A stretch of 64,000 nt of DNA from Aulostomus chinensis (Eukaryota; Chordata; Actinopteri; Syngnathiformes; Aulostomidae): contig JBBMOA010000009.1 in the NCBI GenBank assembly GCA_037954235.1, positions 25,074,126 through 25,138,125 of the forward strand, given 5' to 3'. Of this stretch, positions 35,901-45,817 are shown piece after piece (position 1 is the first letter of the stretch; each line of letters starts with the position of its first letter). A program made the position numbers and the translations under genes. The notes beneath the pieces are model-generated. The model was given only the letters and a program-made list of their open reading frames with translations, had not been told where the DNA came from and made no database searches.

Positions 35901-38453
35901 AGAAAGCTTCCTCTCTGTGGAGCTGTGAGCAGGCAGCGGCAGCCACTTCCTCCTCATGTGCTACTCACAAATCCTTATTTGAACCATTAAAAACCAACCG
36001 TTGATTACACCACACTGAGGTGTAAATTCTGCTTTTTAAGAAGTATTAAGTTGTGTTTATCCACTGCATGTGAAGCGCACACAAGAACACACGGTCGGCT
36101 CATCAGCTGCTCACTGCAGCCCCGGAGAAAGAGCTGAGAGGAGTACCACTACTTGTCTCTGGGTAATACTGCAAGGGCCGTCACAAATGAAAGTAAAACA
36201 CTGAAACGAATGTTTTTATTCATTTTTGTTTTATTCATTTATTTCAGCTCACCCTGTTACCACTCAGTTACCCTGTCAGACCTGACCTTGTTGAACCGTT
36301 GCACACCTGAAATACGCGCGCACGCGCGCGCACACACACCGGTCCAGAGCAAGCACCATAGGATAGATGGATGACAGTGAAAATACTGATGTACATTGTG
36401 TGTGTGTGTGTGTGTGTGTATACACACACACACATATATATTATAGGTATCAGTGTTAACGCATTATTAACTAGTTAACCCAATGTCCCTTTATCACCAA
36501 TAATTTTTTTTATTGTGATTAATGCGCACCGTGGTTTTTGACCCTTCGGCCATGCCGTAGTTCGCGGAAAACCTGAAGTGAGCGCACCACTCGTCACACA
36601 TGCGAGATGCAGCCGGTTGCTGCTTGTAAACCAAAAAAAAACAACAACAGAAAACTGAGAGCAGATGAGCGTTAAGGTAGGACGAACATGGAAAAGAATA
36701 CGTCAGTTTTAAATGGAAAGTTAGTTAGTTTCCACCGGAGTACGAGCAGTCTTCAGTATCACTTTCCGCGAAGCATACAGCTGATGCAGAGAGCCCTCCG
36801 CTCCCTTCTGGCGTAAAACAAACCACGCTGGATTGTTTGGCACAACGGAGACCATTGGAGGCGTTCACCAGCCGCAATATCCCCACCATATCATTTGAGT
36901 CCTGTTCTGTGTTGCCCTGTTTAATGCGCTTTTTATTTTATTTTATTTATTCTGCATCACAGTTTGAGGCAATGCATAAGGGTCATCCTTTTGTGTTAAT
37001 GGATTAATAGTTCAAGTACTTCATTTTGTACTAGTAATCATTACTATTATATTTGTTGGGCTTGAGTTTATAATTTATTTATTTTTTTACCCTGTGCATC
37101 TTTTGTTTTGGGGCGGCACGGTGGTGCAGTGGTCAGCACTGTCTCCTCACAGCAAGAAGGTTCCAGGTTTGAGTCCCAGCTCGGTCACAGGATCTTTCTG
37201 TGTGAGTCTTCATGTTCTCCCTGTTCCTGTGTGGGTTCTCTCTGGTACTCCAGCTTCCTCCCACAGTCCAAAGACATCAAGAGGGGACGAGGCTGATTGA
37301 TACTCTAAATTGACTGTAGGTGTGGCTGGGAGTGTGAATGGTTGTCTGTCTCTGTGTGTTGCCCTGCGATGGACTGGTGACCTGTCCAGGGTGAACCCCG
37401 CCTCTCGCCTGAAGGCTGCTGGGATAGGCTCCACCCCCCCGCGACCCTTTACAGGATAAGAAGGAGAAAATCGATGGATGGATAGGTCTTTTGTTTTGTT
37501 TGTACTTCTGGACAGTACGTTGCTCCACTAATAAACATGCTGCATTTGCAGAAAGCAACTATTTGCCTACTCCCATGTTGATATGGTTGATTAAAAAAAA
37601 TGAAAAATATCATTTTAAGGTAGATTTAGAGCAGATAGAAAATATGTGATTAATCGTGAGTTAACTATGGACAACCATGCGATTAATCAGATTTTTTTTT
37701 TAATCGACTGACAGGTTTAATATATACATATTAGCATTCACAAATTTGTGTATAATCAAGTGTTAAACAGAATATTATGTCCCTGCCCTCCTTCCGTTTC
37801 AGGAGTTTTCCAAAGGTGATGGATTGAAGCGAGGGAGGGTCGCTAGCGAGGTCGGAGAGTCGACTCCCAAAGTGAATAAGAAACTAAAACCAGCTGGGGA
37901 GCCCCAGAAGACTGAAGCCCCTCCCCCAGACACCTTCAAGCCCTTTGACTACAGCCAGTCGGACCTCAAAGTCTTTGCTGGTACACACCTGGAATGTTTT
38001 AAAGCTACAACAGTACCAGTTGTATCTTCCTCCACACACTTGAGTTGATGTACGTGATGCAAACGCCTCTTTTTATTCTCACAGGCAACAAATCAAAGGA
38101 CAACACACAATTTGACCCCAACCGGCAAAGCCATGATTTTAAGAAAAAGGTATTTGTGTGATTTACTTATATTAAAAAAAAAAAAAAAGAGCAAGTTGTA
38201 TGCATGCATACTGACCAGGTTGTTGCTTTATGGACGTTATCTTCTGTCCATCAGAAAATTCCTGGGGGCCAGAAATCAAATTTTTCAGCTGGAAACCGCA
38301 GTATGTCATACCTTGCTGGAAAATCTCAAAGGTAAGTGTACAAGATAAAATGGAGTATAATATACAGTACTCGTGTTTTGTCTGTGTCAGTGCGTGTTTT
38401 ATTTTGTTTGTGTTCTCCACAGAGGGTTCCGGCATAACTGGCCCAAAAGATAG
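20907..38453 (+). CDS. exosc10: exosome component 10 (RRP6 / PM-Scl-100), complete, 25 exons
   Basis: 3'-5' exoribonuclease of the nuclear RNA exosome (rRNA, snoRNA and mRNA trimming and decay). Exons: 20907-21032, 21701-21837, 23180-23303, 23387-23491, 23691-23850, 23950-24058, 24135-24210, 24287-24397, 24965-25108, 25701-25891, 32971-33127, 33311-33459, 33624-33674, 33804-33915, 34003-34050, 34127-34202, 34282-34385, 34470-34562, 34640-34708, 34795-34888, 34985-35058, 37803-37980, 38085-38149, 38255-38331, 38423-38453. They total 886 codons plus TAG; human is about 885. PMC2NT-type N-terminus (DFYRSFPGFQEFC). DEDD-Y nuclease: D314/E316 (FAVDLEHHSYR), DSD near 370-372 (HGADSDVEWLQ), and Y437-x3-D441 (YARTDTHY). 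HRDC domain follows (LTAFRLLFAWRDKL), then a Lys-rich C-tail ending GFRHNWPKR. The start is ATGATG at 20907; the second ATG is equally usable. Exon 4 and 15 donors (gttggc, gtcggt) are weak. Intron 10 is greatly enlarged. Confidence 0.97.
27418..27423 (-). terminator. AATAAA polyadenylation signal for the nested repeat ORF (candidate)
   Basis: The plus strand TTTATT reads AATAAA on the minus strand, about 225 bp past the ORF stop. Position and orientation fit a short 3'UTR. The hexamer is common by chance in AT-rich DNA. Confidence 0.4.
27649..29481 (-). CDS. unrecognised 610-aa tandem-repeat protein, single-exon, nested in exosc10 intron 10
   Basis: I do not recognise a family. The first ATG in frame is at 29481 (MWYSGDQYDEDPLDP); the frame upstream to 29493 lacks ATG. 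Residues 1-62 are unique, acidic then basic (KPGKRKRQ). Residues 63-463 are 20 tandem repeats of 20 residues (one has an extra Ser), mixing forms such as SPGTSYRCRNNEERGSTALP and SPGTSQKRQDQEERMMTALN; in the distal half the two types mostly alternate. Residues 464-610 are unique and rich in Trp, Arg, His and Asp (RWRPPRGDGDGDRW, SSWWRPDEEPRRRPRG), ending SRHHW before TGA. No signal peptide or membrane segment. A TATA box lies about 90 bp upstream and AATAAA about 225 bp downstream. Caution: a 60-bp unit without a stop stays open passively, but both unique flanks are also open in the same frame. Likely disordered. Real-gene status is inferred. Confidence 0.55.
   Translation of the reverse strand: MWYSGDQYDEDPLDPIEYESDFPKPGKRKRQTLRLMSLLIHSGKLDKQNVQNKDNEETTTKLTSPGTLKERQDQEERTMTALNSPGPSYRCHNKEERTTTALTSPGPSYRCHNKEERGSTALTSPSMSQKCQDQQERTTTALTSSGTLKERQDQEERRTTTLNSLGPSNRCRNKEERTTTALTSPGTLKERQDQEERTTTALTSPGTLKERQDQEERTTTALKSPGTSYRCRNNEERGGTALPSPGTSQKRQDQEERMMTALNLPGTSYRCRNNEERGGTALPSPGTSQKRQDQEERMMTALNLPGTSYRCRNIEERGGTALPSPGNSQKRQDQEERMMTALNSPGTSYRCRNIEERGSTALNSPGTSYRCRNNEERGSTALPSPGTSQKRQDQEERMMTALNSPGTSYRCRNIEERGSTALPSSPGMSQKRQDQEERTTTALNSPSTSYRCRNNEDRRSTALNRPLNRPAYRHERTVGGQRWRPPRGDGDGDRWKNRQSRCEISHWWRHETSGEASSSWEKSPVYSHHSDHNGGWRRPEKARGDVWRPSRDVGHSHAENCFSSHEDTNTSRADRSSWWRPDEEPRRRPRGFREDCYHDERRDVRSRHHW
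28100..29300. repeat. 60-bp coding minisatellite, about 20 units
   Basis: The period is exactly 60 bp across the array, with a single 3-bp insertion in the unit around 28201-28260. Each unit carries 'gccaggtgag.tgagggcagt' on the plus strand. Two unit types differ in the middle ('ttgttacggcatctgtaaga' versus 'ttggtcctggcgtttctgag') and mostly alternate in 28200-28800, giving a 120-bp higher-order unit. Near-identical neighbours indicate recent unequal exchange. Confidence 0.95.
29571..29580 (-). promoter_or_regulatory. TATA box for the nested repeat ORF (candidate)
   Basis: The minus strand reads GGGTATATATATGAG, a strong TATA match. Transcription would start near 29545-29550, leaving a leader of about 65-70 nt before ATG 29481. 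Confidence 0.5.
29629..29758. repeat. 20-bp tandem repeat, about 6.5 units, upstream of the nested ORF
   Basis: The unit is ATCACTGTCAGAATGCTAAG with drift to atcacagtcagagttccaag. The array begins about 50 bp upstream of the TATA box on the minus strand. It is separate in sequence from the 60-bp coding repeat. Confidence 0.9.
29806..30935 (-). mobile_element. degraded non-LTR retrotransposon (L2/Rex-like LINE) fragment
   Basis: The minus strand reads the end of an AP-endonuclease domain (YTLDRCYTT, then LGRSDHTVLLL near 30860), a linker (NYKPWFNKDIKKIRKE), LPDTLNTFYGRF, and reverse transcriptase motifs LSDYRPIALTSAAMKSVE and DPYQFAHRANRSVEDTV. Several frame changes and a stop after HNTGKS break it. 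The catalytic YxDD region and the 3' end are missing. It is an immobile relic ending just beside the 20-bp repeat array. Confidence 0.85.
31732..32378. mobile_element. Tol2-like hAT non-autonomous element (MITE)
   Basis: It starts CAGATGGCAAGTAACGAAGT and ends in the inverse of CAGCGATGGCAAAAGTACCC. Sub-terminal 'tacttttacttgagta'-type repeats, typical of Tol2-family hAT ends, fill both flanks. No transposase frame. I could not define an exact 8-bp target duplication. Confidence 0.65.
36451..37710. mobile_element. hAT-like non-autonomous DNA element, split by a SINE
   Basis: The left end CAGTGTTAACGCATTATTAA and the right end (inverse CAGTCGATTAAA, then 'gattaatcgcatgg') match the 'TTAACGC / ATTAATCG' hAT ends widespread in fish. 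The flanking 8-mers ATAGGTAT and ACAGGTTT agree at 6 of 8 positions, consistent with an aged target duplication. No transposase frame. The SINE at 37111-37486 interrupts it. Confidence 0.65.
37111..37486 (+). mobile_element. tRNA-derived teleost SINE with perfect 12-bp target-site duplication
   Basis: The head GGGCGGCACGGTGGTGCAGT contains an A-box-like TGGTGCAGTGG, followed by a B-box-like region. The body carries 'cctcccacagtccaaagaca' and the tail has GATG repeats. The direct repeat TCTTTTGTTTTG is perfect at 37099-37110 and 37487-37498, proving retroposition into the older hAT element. Highly similar to 45427-45805. Confidence 0.92.
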
Positions 38454-38998
38454 ACCCTGTCCATGCCACTTTGTTTTAAAACTCTTTTCCTGAACTTTGA
38501 AATTCATTGTATAATTAATGAAGTGGGTTGTTTTGTTTTGTTGTTTTTTTTGTTGTTGTTGTTTTTTTCTTCTGTGGAACAGTTTACCCTGTAAATATGT
38601 ACAACCACAGTCCATTTATTAAATGTGTTTTTAAAAGGGGGAAAAAAGTGCGTGAAGTGTTTGAAATTTGTTCAAATCCGAGTGAGGACGGTCCCACCAC
38701 CTCAGGTTTGAATGTCACAACAACATGTGTCGTTCCTCCATGGAGGCGGTGATCAGGTTGTCACCCAATAATGTTGTGCAACGGGTTCTACCCAGGTCTT
38801 CCTGCTTAAAGTCACATTCCTTCACCGCTTCAGTCGATCGCAGGAAGACAGCGATCTCTGGAAAAATCCCCCCCCCCCCAGACAAGTATGAACGTTGTTC
38901 TGGCTTTTCCTTTTATCTTCAGGGTGAATTGGTCTGCGTTATGTAAAGACTCAGGTCGAGCAGTGGTTTAACCGACAAAGCTGAAAGTTGAGAGTCAA

Positions 38999-39004
38999 AA
39001 TAAA
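38999..39004 (+). terminator. AATAAA, candidate exosc10 polyadenylation signal
   Basis: AATAAA about 545 bp after the exosc10 stop codon. Plausible 3'UTR length; other weak signals cannot be excluded. The rest of the interval to the srm promoter is AT-rich without exons. Confidence 0.4.
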
Positions 39005-40215
39005 ACTAGAAATGTACGACTACTAAAAGCTACAATTTTCGCAGAGCTTCTTACAACGCTTACAAATGTATTTTTGGCTGATTTCCTAGTGACTTCTGGG
39101 TGCAGAGTGTCGGTTCATAGTTGGTGTTTTCATAATGGAAATATACAATATGAACGAACTCCCTGGATGACATTAGATAGATGATAAACAAATAGGCTCA
39201 TATAATAAATCCCACTGACCTCATGCTTGGCACACGACCCAGTGAGCCGGGTTGGATTTGGCGCGACGAGAATCATTTCACGACGGTAATTAAGATTCCT
39301 TTCTCGGTTATGAAAAGCAGAACAAGCACTCGATGCTTTCAAAAAATAAGAATACTGGATATTGTACGAAATATCTGGGCACAAACCAAAAATATGAACA
39401 GATTTAAGCTGAGAAATAAAAAAAATACTGAGTTCATGTTACTGTCTGTCTGTTTAATGTTAATGAGCTCATTATACTTCAGAGTCCACTAATAACTGAT
39501 TAGATTTAGTAATAGGAATGCTTTTTTGAAATGTACTTTGTGTTATAGCACGTCACAAATATGCAGTCTGCTTTGATCTTATAGAGGTACATTTCTACCA
39601 GGGGGGCAAAAAAACAAAAATTCTGGAGTTGATATTTTCAAATGGTAAATTGTAATTATGAGGGGGAAAAAATGAGCAATTATGAATTTAAGCCACTCAA
39701 ACAGTGTGAACAGGGTAATACCAGACCTAATATTTACTGAAAAATTATTGTAATTGTTATCTTACTTAGGACTTTTTATGTTTGCATGGTGGAGCCATCA
39801 AGGTGATGATGGGACAGTTGAAGTCAACTGAAAGGAAGAAAAAATCTGAGGGTATTTTGTATTTAATGACTTAATTATCTCATTAATTCAGACAAAAACA
39901 GCATAAATGTTCTTTTCTTCCAGAGAAATAACTGGTAATTACTTCATTAAAACAGGGCTGTTTTATAAATCAAATTCAGAAATACTGGGATCTTTTTTTC
40001 TGAAATGGTGACATAATTGTTAATTTTTTTTAATCTTTTTAAATTTTTTCCCTTAAAATGCTGACTTATCACTGGAATAAATTTATTACAGACGCTTAAG
40101 TTTTTGTTTTGTTTTGTTTTTTTGTTAGCCTCCTTTACTGAAATGTGGTGTCATATTTTTGAGGAGAGAGAGGGAAAAAAAACAAAACCTACCCCTTCTT
40201 TCATTTCCGGGATCC

Positions 40216-40257
40216 GCGCAGGCGCAGTGACCCTCCACCGTGGGTTAGCTTCACGTG
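40216..40257 (+). promoter_or_regulatory. srm promoter region: NRF1-like site and E-box
   Basis: A GC-rich patch about 280-320 bp before the srm ATG. GCGCAGGCGC at 40216-40225 resembles an NRF1 site. CACGTG at 40252-40257 is a perfect E-box of the Myc/Max/USF type; polyamine genes are known Myc targets. No TATA box is evident. A GT-rich run follows at about 40394-40445. Confidence 0.5.
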
Positions 40258-40532
40258 GGTTACAGGGCGGTGCCGGTGTTGCGATGCCAAACAAACTATA
40301 CACGACCCGGCCAGACGCGCCGCCCCATTGACTGAGATAACGGTCAGTCATCTACGTCAGCAGCGGCCATTCGCTGCAGTGTAGGAGCAGCAAGTGTGTG
40401 TGCGTGTGTAAGTGTGTGTGTGTGTGTGTGTGTAAGTGTGTGTGTCAGACACCGAGCAAGTGTCAAAGCTTTGTCGAGACTCACACTGGCACACTTTTAA
40501 AACACGTTTCCTCCTGCGCCGTGGCAGCTGAC

Positions 40533-43500
40533 ATGGACAACCTCAGAGACGGATGGTTCACGGAAACGTGCACGTTATGGCCGGGACAAGCAACGAGTCT
40601 CCAAGTGGAAGAGGTCCTCTACCACAAGAAATCCAAATTTCAAGACGTTTTGGTGTTTAAGAGGTGAGCTCTTGTTTTCTTTTTAGCTTCACGCCGCGGC
40701 TAAGGCTGCTAGCTGTTAGCCTCCGCTAGCAATGAATGAATAACCTGAAGCTCGTGAGCTTCAAGCAGCTTCGATCGGTGAACCAACCAGCTCGGCCTCA
40801 GGATTGTTGGTTTACCGTTAAGAGGAAGAATACCGTTAACGCGTGTGTTAAATAATTCCCCCCCCCCCCCCCAGTAAAACCTACGGGAATGTCCTGGTGC
40901 TGGATGGAGTGATCCAGTGCACACAGAGAGATGAGTTTGCCTATCAAGAAATGATTGCCAACCTTCCCCTCTGCTCCCATCCGAGTCCCAAGAAGGTAAT
41001 ACAGGGATGTGTTGATGGGGGGGTGTCAGAATCTGTCCAGTATCCCTTCTCTTGGTTGACCTTTACCTCCAACAGGTGCTGATCATTGGTGGTGGAGATG
41101 GTGGAGTGGTGAGGGAAGTGGTGAAGAACCCCCTGGTTGAGTCAGTGGTCCTTTGTGAGATAGACGAGGTGGGAGCTTCTCTCTGCACCATCTACCCTAC
41201 CACCCCCACCCCCTATTATTTGTGCCAAAGTAACCCTTCTTGTTGTTGTTGTCGTCTTCGGTGTAGGACGTCATTAACGTATCAAAGAAGTTCCTCCCTG
41301 AGATGGCCAAAGGGTTTTCCAGTCCCAAGCTCACCCTCCACGTCGGAGACGGCTTTGAATTTATGAAGCAGAACCAGGATGCCTTTGACGTCATCATTAC
41401 AGATTCCTCAGACCCTGTCGGCAAGTTTCTTTCTTTTTATTTAAGGAATCTGCTCTTTTTTGGGGGGTTACATACCTCTGAATGGTAGTGGGTAGGAAGT
41501 GTTGGCGTACCTCCATCTAACGTCATCAGATACATTTGCCTCCTTTGCCTGCATTTCATAGTGTTACGCAAAAACATTCCCCTCGAAACACCGCATGACA
41601 AGACATTGCAATTTAAGGATCAGACTCGTAATTGAAAGACCTGGCTACATCTGACTGAGGTATGCTAACACTTCCCATCCACTTTCATTCATTGTGCTAA
41701 GCTACCTAGCATTAAGCTGTGGGTCTCTAACACATACACACATACACATAGACGGAGGAGAGAAGGGTTTGTGTCTTCTCGTCCAGCTCTGGGAAGATAG
41801 ACAATAAGTGTATTTCTTAAAGAGGTCCTTTTTAAGGGTTTTAGCGTCAGTCTTTGCGAACCGGTGAGTCGCAGGCCTCGTCTGAGTTCCGTCTTTGTTG
41901 CAGGGCCTGCTGAGAGTTTGTTCAAGGAGACGTACTACCAACTGATGAAGACCGCATTGACAAAGGGAGGAATTCTTTGTTCACAGGGTAATTTCAGGTT
42001 TTTGTTAAAAGTTTTTTTTGTCCAAACTAAACTTGAGCCGGAGTGTGCTGCTCCATGAAGACTGACACCCGCGTTTCAAGTCTACTCGAAGCGCTGGTTC
42101 TTATTTGTGGCTGCTCACGCTGCCTGTCCATGTGTCAATCTGACAGGAGAGTGCCAATGGCTCCATTTGGAGCTGATAAAGGAGATGCAAACCTTCTGCA
42201 AGACCCTATTCCCTGTGGTGGACTACGCCTACACCACCATCCCAACTTACCCCAGTGGCCAAATTGGATTCATGCTCTGCAGTAAAAATCCTGTAAGTGA
42301 GCTTGTCATTCTTCTCTTGCGATTCCCCACAACCCCACTTGTTGTTGAGTTACTTAGGGGAAAAAAAGCCTCCGACTCATTGTGAAATAGTACTTCTCCT
42401 GTGTTTTCCAGTGACTCACGGTGATCCTCTTTTCACTTTTGAATTAGGAAACCGATTTCCAGAAACCGGTGAAGGAGCTATCAAAAGAACAACTGGAAAG
42501 CATGGAGCTGAAATATTACAACACAGAAATTCACAAAGCATCATTCGTCCTCCCCGAGTTTGCAAGAAAAGTAAGTGTTGTTCAGGGGATTTGGCCTCGT
42601 TCAGAAAATGTTTGCGCACACCGATAGAACTTCAGGCTAAAGTTTATAGTTAATTTTTATGTAACAGTTGCATTTCTAAAACATTAAGAGATAGTTGTGA
42701 TTTATTGAAGTGGGGCTGCACGAGGCACTCATCCATTTTAAGGGTCCTTAGCTTCAGTATGTGTTTGTCAGCGCGTCTTCTGTGCAGCAGCAGCTCTGAT
42801 GCGCAGAGCTCAGTCAGTACCCAGTTTACATGAACACTTTATGGATCCTTGTATTCCCTTCATTGGTGGCACTTAATCGCTCTGCACCTCAGCTGTTTGT
42901 ACTGGAAAGTGCTGCTAACAGAGTAGCGCAGCGTGCAGCACGCGCAGGAATCCAAAGGAGGTTCTACTGTTGAAAAATGTAGAGAGGACGGTTCTGCTCC
43001 TGTTCGGCTTCTCTGCCCAGGAGACGCGCTGAGCCGCATCCACTCAAAGTTAAGGCCCATTTATGCTTCAGGTACATAGGAAAATGTATGTGTCCGTTTC
43101 AAACGATGGTCCCATCACTGTTCACACAATTCCATGCGTCCTTTATGTTGGCATGGATGTTAACCAACACATCCAACAGGGGTCCTCCACATCCAGCACA
43201 AGAAGTCACACAATCTCTCCTCAAAAAGTTCCACCAGTGCTATTTCTCCTTTGTGTCTCACGAAAGCTACGTATCGAGTAGTGACAGCCACACTGCCCCC
43301 ACTGGTACTGCTCTGTTTACTCCGTATCTGTAAGCGTCATGGAAATGTGCAGAAATACAGACGAAATGAGCGCAGAGTACAGACAAAAGGCTCTGTCCGT
43401 ATGCGTATTTAACATTGAGCATAAATGGGCCTTTAAACCCTTGAGCCCCCTTTGTTTAGGACTCACTGCAGGGTACAGTGCACCTGGGTTATGCACCCTA

Positions 43501-44115
43501 GTGTTCAATACCATTAAATGCATACATTTTGTGGATGGATGGAAATGTGTTATTTAGCCTGGCATAAGAAACTAAATGTTTCTGATTTGTCTCAGTTGTA
43601 TGGAATGTGAGCACAGAGCATGTCAGTTAGCTACTTGTAGCTTCCATTCGCTAGCAGACAGCTCAGTCTCCTAAATTTGTGGCTAAATTGAAGGGTTTTT
43701 ATTTTCCAATATACTCAAGCTAAAAACTGGACCAAAAAAACACAGACACATCAGAAATCAGAGGCATCCACAGGAAGGAAGCCCTCTGGGCAACTTGGCA
43801 AACGCAACGCGTCATACAACCCCACCTAATTCTGAAGTGTACGTTGACTCATTTTCTCTCACCACAGAGTATTTTCTTTCCCATCACCAGGTACTGTATG
43901 AGGCATGACCGCCAACACCAGACTTGCGTGCTCACCCTCTTCCTGGCCCCCAGACCAGATACACACTCGTGTTTTATGAATTCTTCATCTCCTCAACTAT
44001 CGGCGCAGTTCCACCTCCTCAAGATTGTAACGGGCGGAGGCGACTAAGAATCGGTGCGTGTTGAGTTGTACAAAGAAATCTTCTTTTTTTTTTCTTTTCC
44101 TCCCTCCAGTCTTAA
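40533..44115 (+). CDS. srm: spermidine synthase, 8 exons
   Basis: Aminopropyltransferase: decarboxylated SAM plus putrescine gives spermidine and methylthioadenosine, in the cytosol. Exons: 40533-40663, 40875-40995, 41076-41168, 41267-41420, 41904-41987, 42147-42292, 42448-42570, 44110-44115 (284 codons, then Ser-stop). It begins MDNLRDGWFTETCTLWPG. Substrate and cofactor motifs are all present: VLDGVIQCTQRDEF, YQEMIANLPL, VLIIGGGDGGVVREV (dcSAM site), LHVGDGFEFM, DVIITDSSDPVGPAES (catalytic Asp loop), IPTYPSGQIGFMLCS. About 285 aa; human is 302 with a longer N-terminus. Intron 4 has a GC donor (g|gcaagt at 41421). The last exon is inferred from a very strong polypyrimidine acceptor ending cag at 44109 and gives only one residue (FARKS), where human has ALNDVS. 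Exon 8 is therefore the uncertain part. Confidence 0.95.
43053..43432. mobile_element. PIF/Harbinger-type MITE, 380 bp
   Basis: Perfect 15-bp terminal inverted repeats AGGCCCATTTATGCT (43053-43067) and AGCATAAATGGGCCT (43418-43432), flanked by a TTA/TTA 3-bp target duplication (43050-43052, 43433-43435). That TSD size and sequence are diagnostic of Harbinger-class elements. No transposase coding. It sits in the last srm intron. Confidence 0.9.
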
Positions 44116-44968
44116 ACACTAGCCGTGTTTATTTATTTGTCTGATTTACTCGGTTATTCATTTTTATCCTGTGATTATCTTATCAACTTGTTTTGTGGGG
44201 ATCAGTTTATGAGTCTGTGCTGAGTGGGAGGAGTATCGCCATCAAACCTGACCTCACGCTGAAGCTGTTTACTGTTTATTCCTGGAATCACTGTCTACTC
44301 ATTGTGCAATATATTACGTACCATATAGAGTATGTATATGTAATGTATTGCTGCACTTTAGTGTTTTGTTTCAGTTTGTGCATCATAGGAAAATACCCAC
44401 AAGACACGCGGATCTATACGTAACAATAATGACATGTTCTCTACACAAATGTGAACCCTTTAGTGCCTGAATTTGGTAACTTCTTCTGTATGTATCATGG
44501 TTTACCAGTCGGGTAGTTTGACAGGTTAAAGGTCAAATTTCAAGGGGTTGATTTTTTTTTTTTTTTTTTTTTTTTTAAAGTTCCCTTTAAAATATCACCA
44601 ACTGGTCTCCGTCTATAAATTTCCATATGGAGGATTTAATAGTTCAGTCTTGCAATTCAAGTCAAGTAAAAACTGGACTTCCACTATTGAAGAATTGTGA
44701 TGCAAGAAATGTCTTTTAAGATTCTAATTCATTATGCAATTGTAACTTGCAGTATTGGGTGGTGACTACTGACAGTGAGCTTGAACTGCAACGAGCCTGT
44801 GTGTTGAGTGTTGGTGCAGGACGCTGTTGTGTTTCGGTGGGGTCTGTTTGTGAAGCTAACATGGAACATCTTAACTTGCTACCTGTCGGCCATAAATCCA
44901 CAATGAATCGTTTGAGAAATGGAGTCATACCCGAGCAATGAAGTTTTGTTTTTATAATTATGATCTGT

Positions 44969-44974
44969 AATAAA
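44969..44974 (+). terminator. AATAAA, candidate srm polyadenylation signal
   Basis: AATAAA about 850 bp after the proposed srm stop, in a run without exons. It is followed within 40 bp by GT-rich sequence (gatatctgtgttttc), as expected downstream of a cleavage site. Confidence 0.45.
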
Positions 44975-45426
44975 TCTGTAACAGAGTACTGAGATATCTG
45001 TGTTTTCATTCTCGGAGGTCAGACGAGACCCCAGTTGTTGTGCCAGACGACACGAGTGTTACTACTGAAACACACGCACTGATATTCAAACGACAGTTTG
45101 ACACTACGTTGTTTTCACATTCATTGGGGAAAATATGTAAATTTTCTCTGAGCTCAACGTAGCTCTGATTTTCTATGAGCAGGACGGTGACAGAAATACT
45201 TTGGAAGCTGATCTGAAGCTGATTTGAAAAACCGGATGTGGAAATTTGAAACCCCAGAAGCGTGAAGGGAGAGAACGGACTGAAGAGAAGTAGAGGACGT
45301 CACATGACCAGCAGTTGAGCTTGTAAAGTGAAAAATGTGTTTAGTTAAGTCAGTTTTCAGGAGGGAGAAGAGTGGGCGGCATATCATGAGGTACTGGTTG
45401 AATTTATTAGTGGTATACTTGTGGAG

Positions 45427-45805
45427 AGGCGGCGCGGTGGTGCAGTGGTCAGCGCTGTCGCCTCACAGCAAGAAGGTACCGGGTTCGAGCCCCAGCTGGA
45501 GCGCGGGATCTTTCTGGGTGGAGTCTCCATGTTCCCCCTGTTCCTGCGTGGGTTCTCTCTGGTACTCCTGCTTCCTCCCACAGTCCAAAGACATCAAGAG
45601 GGGACGAGGCTGATTGATACTCTAAATTGACCGTAGGTGTGACTGTGAGTGTGAATGGTTGTTTGTCTCTATGTGTTGGCCCTGTGATGGACTGGAGACC
45701 TGTCCAGGTTGAACCCCGCCTCTCGCCCGAAAGCCGCTGGGATAGGCTCCACCCCCCCATGACCCTTAACAGGAATAAGCGGAAGAAAATGGATGGATTG
45801 GATGG
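45427..45805 (+). mobile_element. tRNA-derived teleost SINE, second copy
   Basis: Same family as 37111-37486. The head GGCGGCGCGGTGGTGCAGTG contains an intact A-box-like stretch and a clean B-box GGTTCGAGCC near 45482. It is flanked by ATACTTGTGGAG (45415-45426) and ATATTTGTGGAG (45806-45817), 11 of 12 identical: the target-site duplication. Confidence 0.9.
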
Positions 45806-45817
45806 ATATTTGTGGAG

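Larger units (their letters stand above)
35059..37802 (+). other. exosc10 intron 21 (2.7 kb)
   Basis: Its right half is a hAT-like element with a SINE inside it. The left part (35059-36450) has no exon I can support; a 142-codon minus-strand open frame at 35217-35645 lacks any recognisable motif. A CG/CA alternating tract is near 36317-36339 and GT/CA runs are at 36398-36434. Confidence 0.75.

Noticed and set aside
37111..37486. Functional tRNA gene in the SINE heads
   Set aside because: A- and B-box-like sequences are present, but the cloverleaf is not intact and the body is a retroposon with TSDs.
42633..42650. Alternative srm last exon (AKVYS then stop) after 'cttcag' at 42632
   Set aside because: The intron would be only 62 bp with no polypyrimidine tract; the acceptor at 44109 is far stronger.
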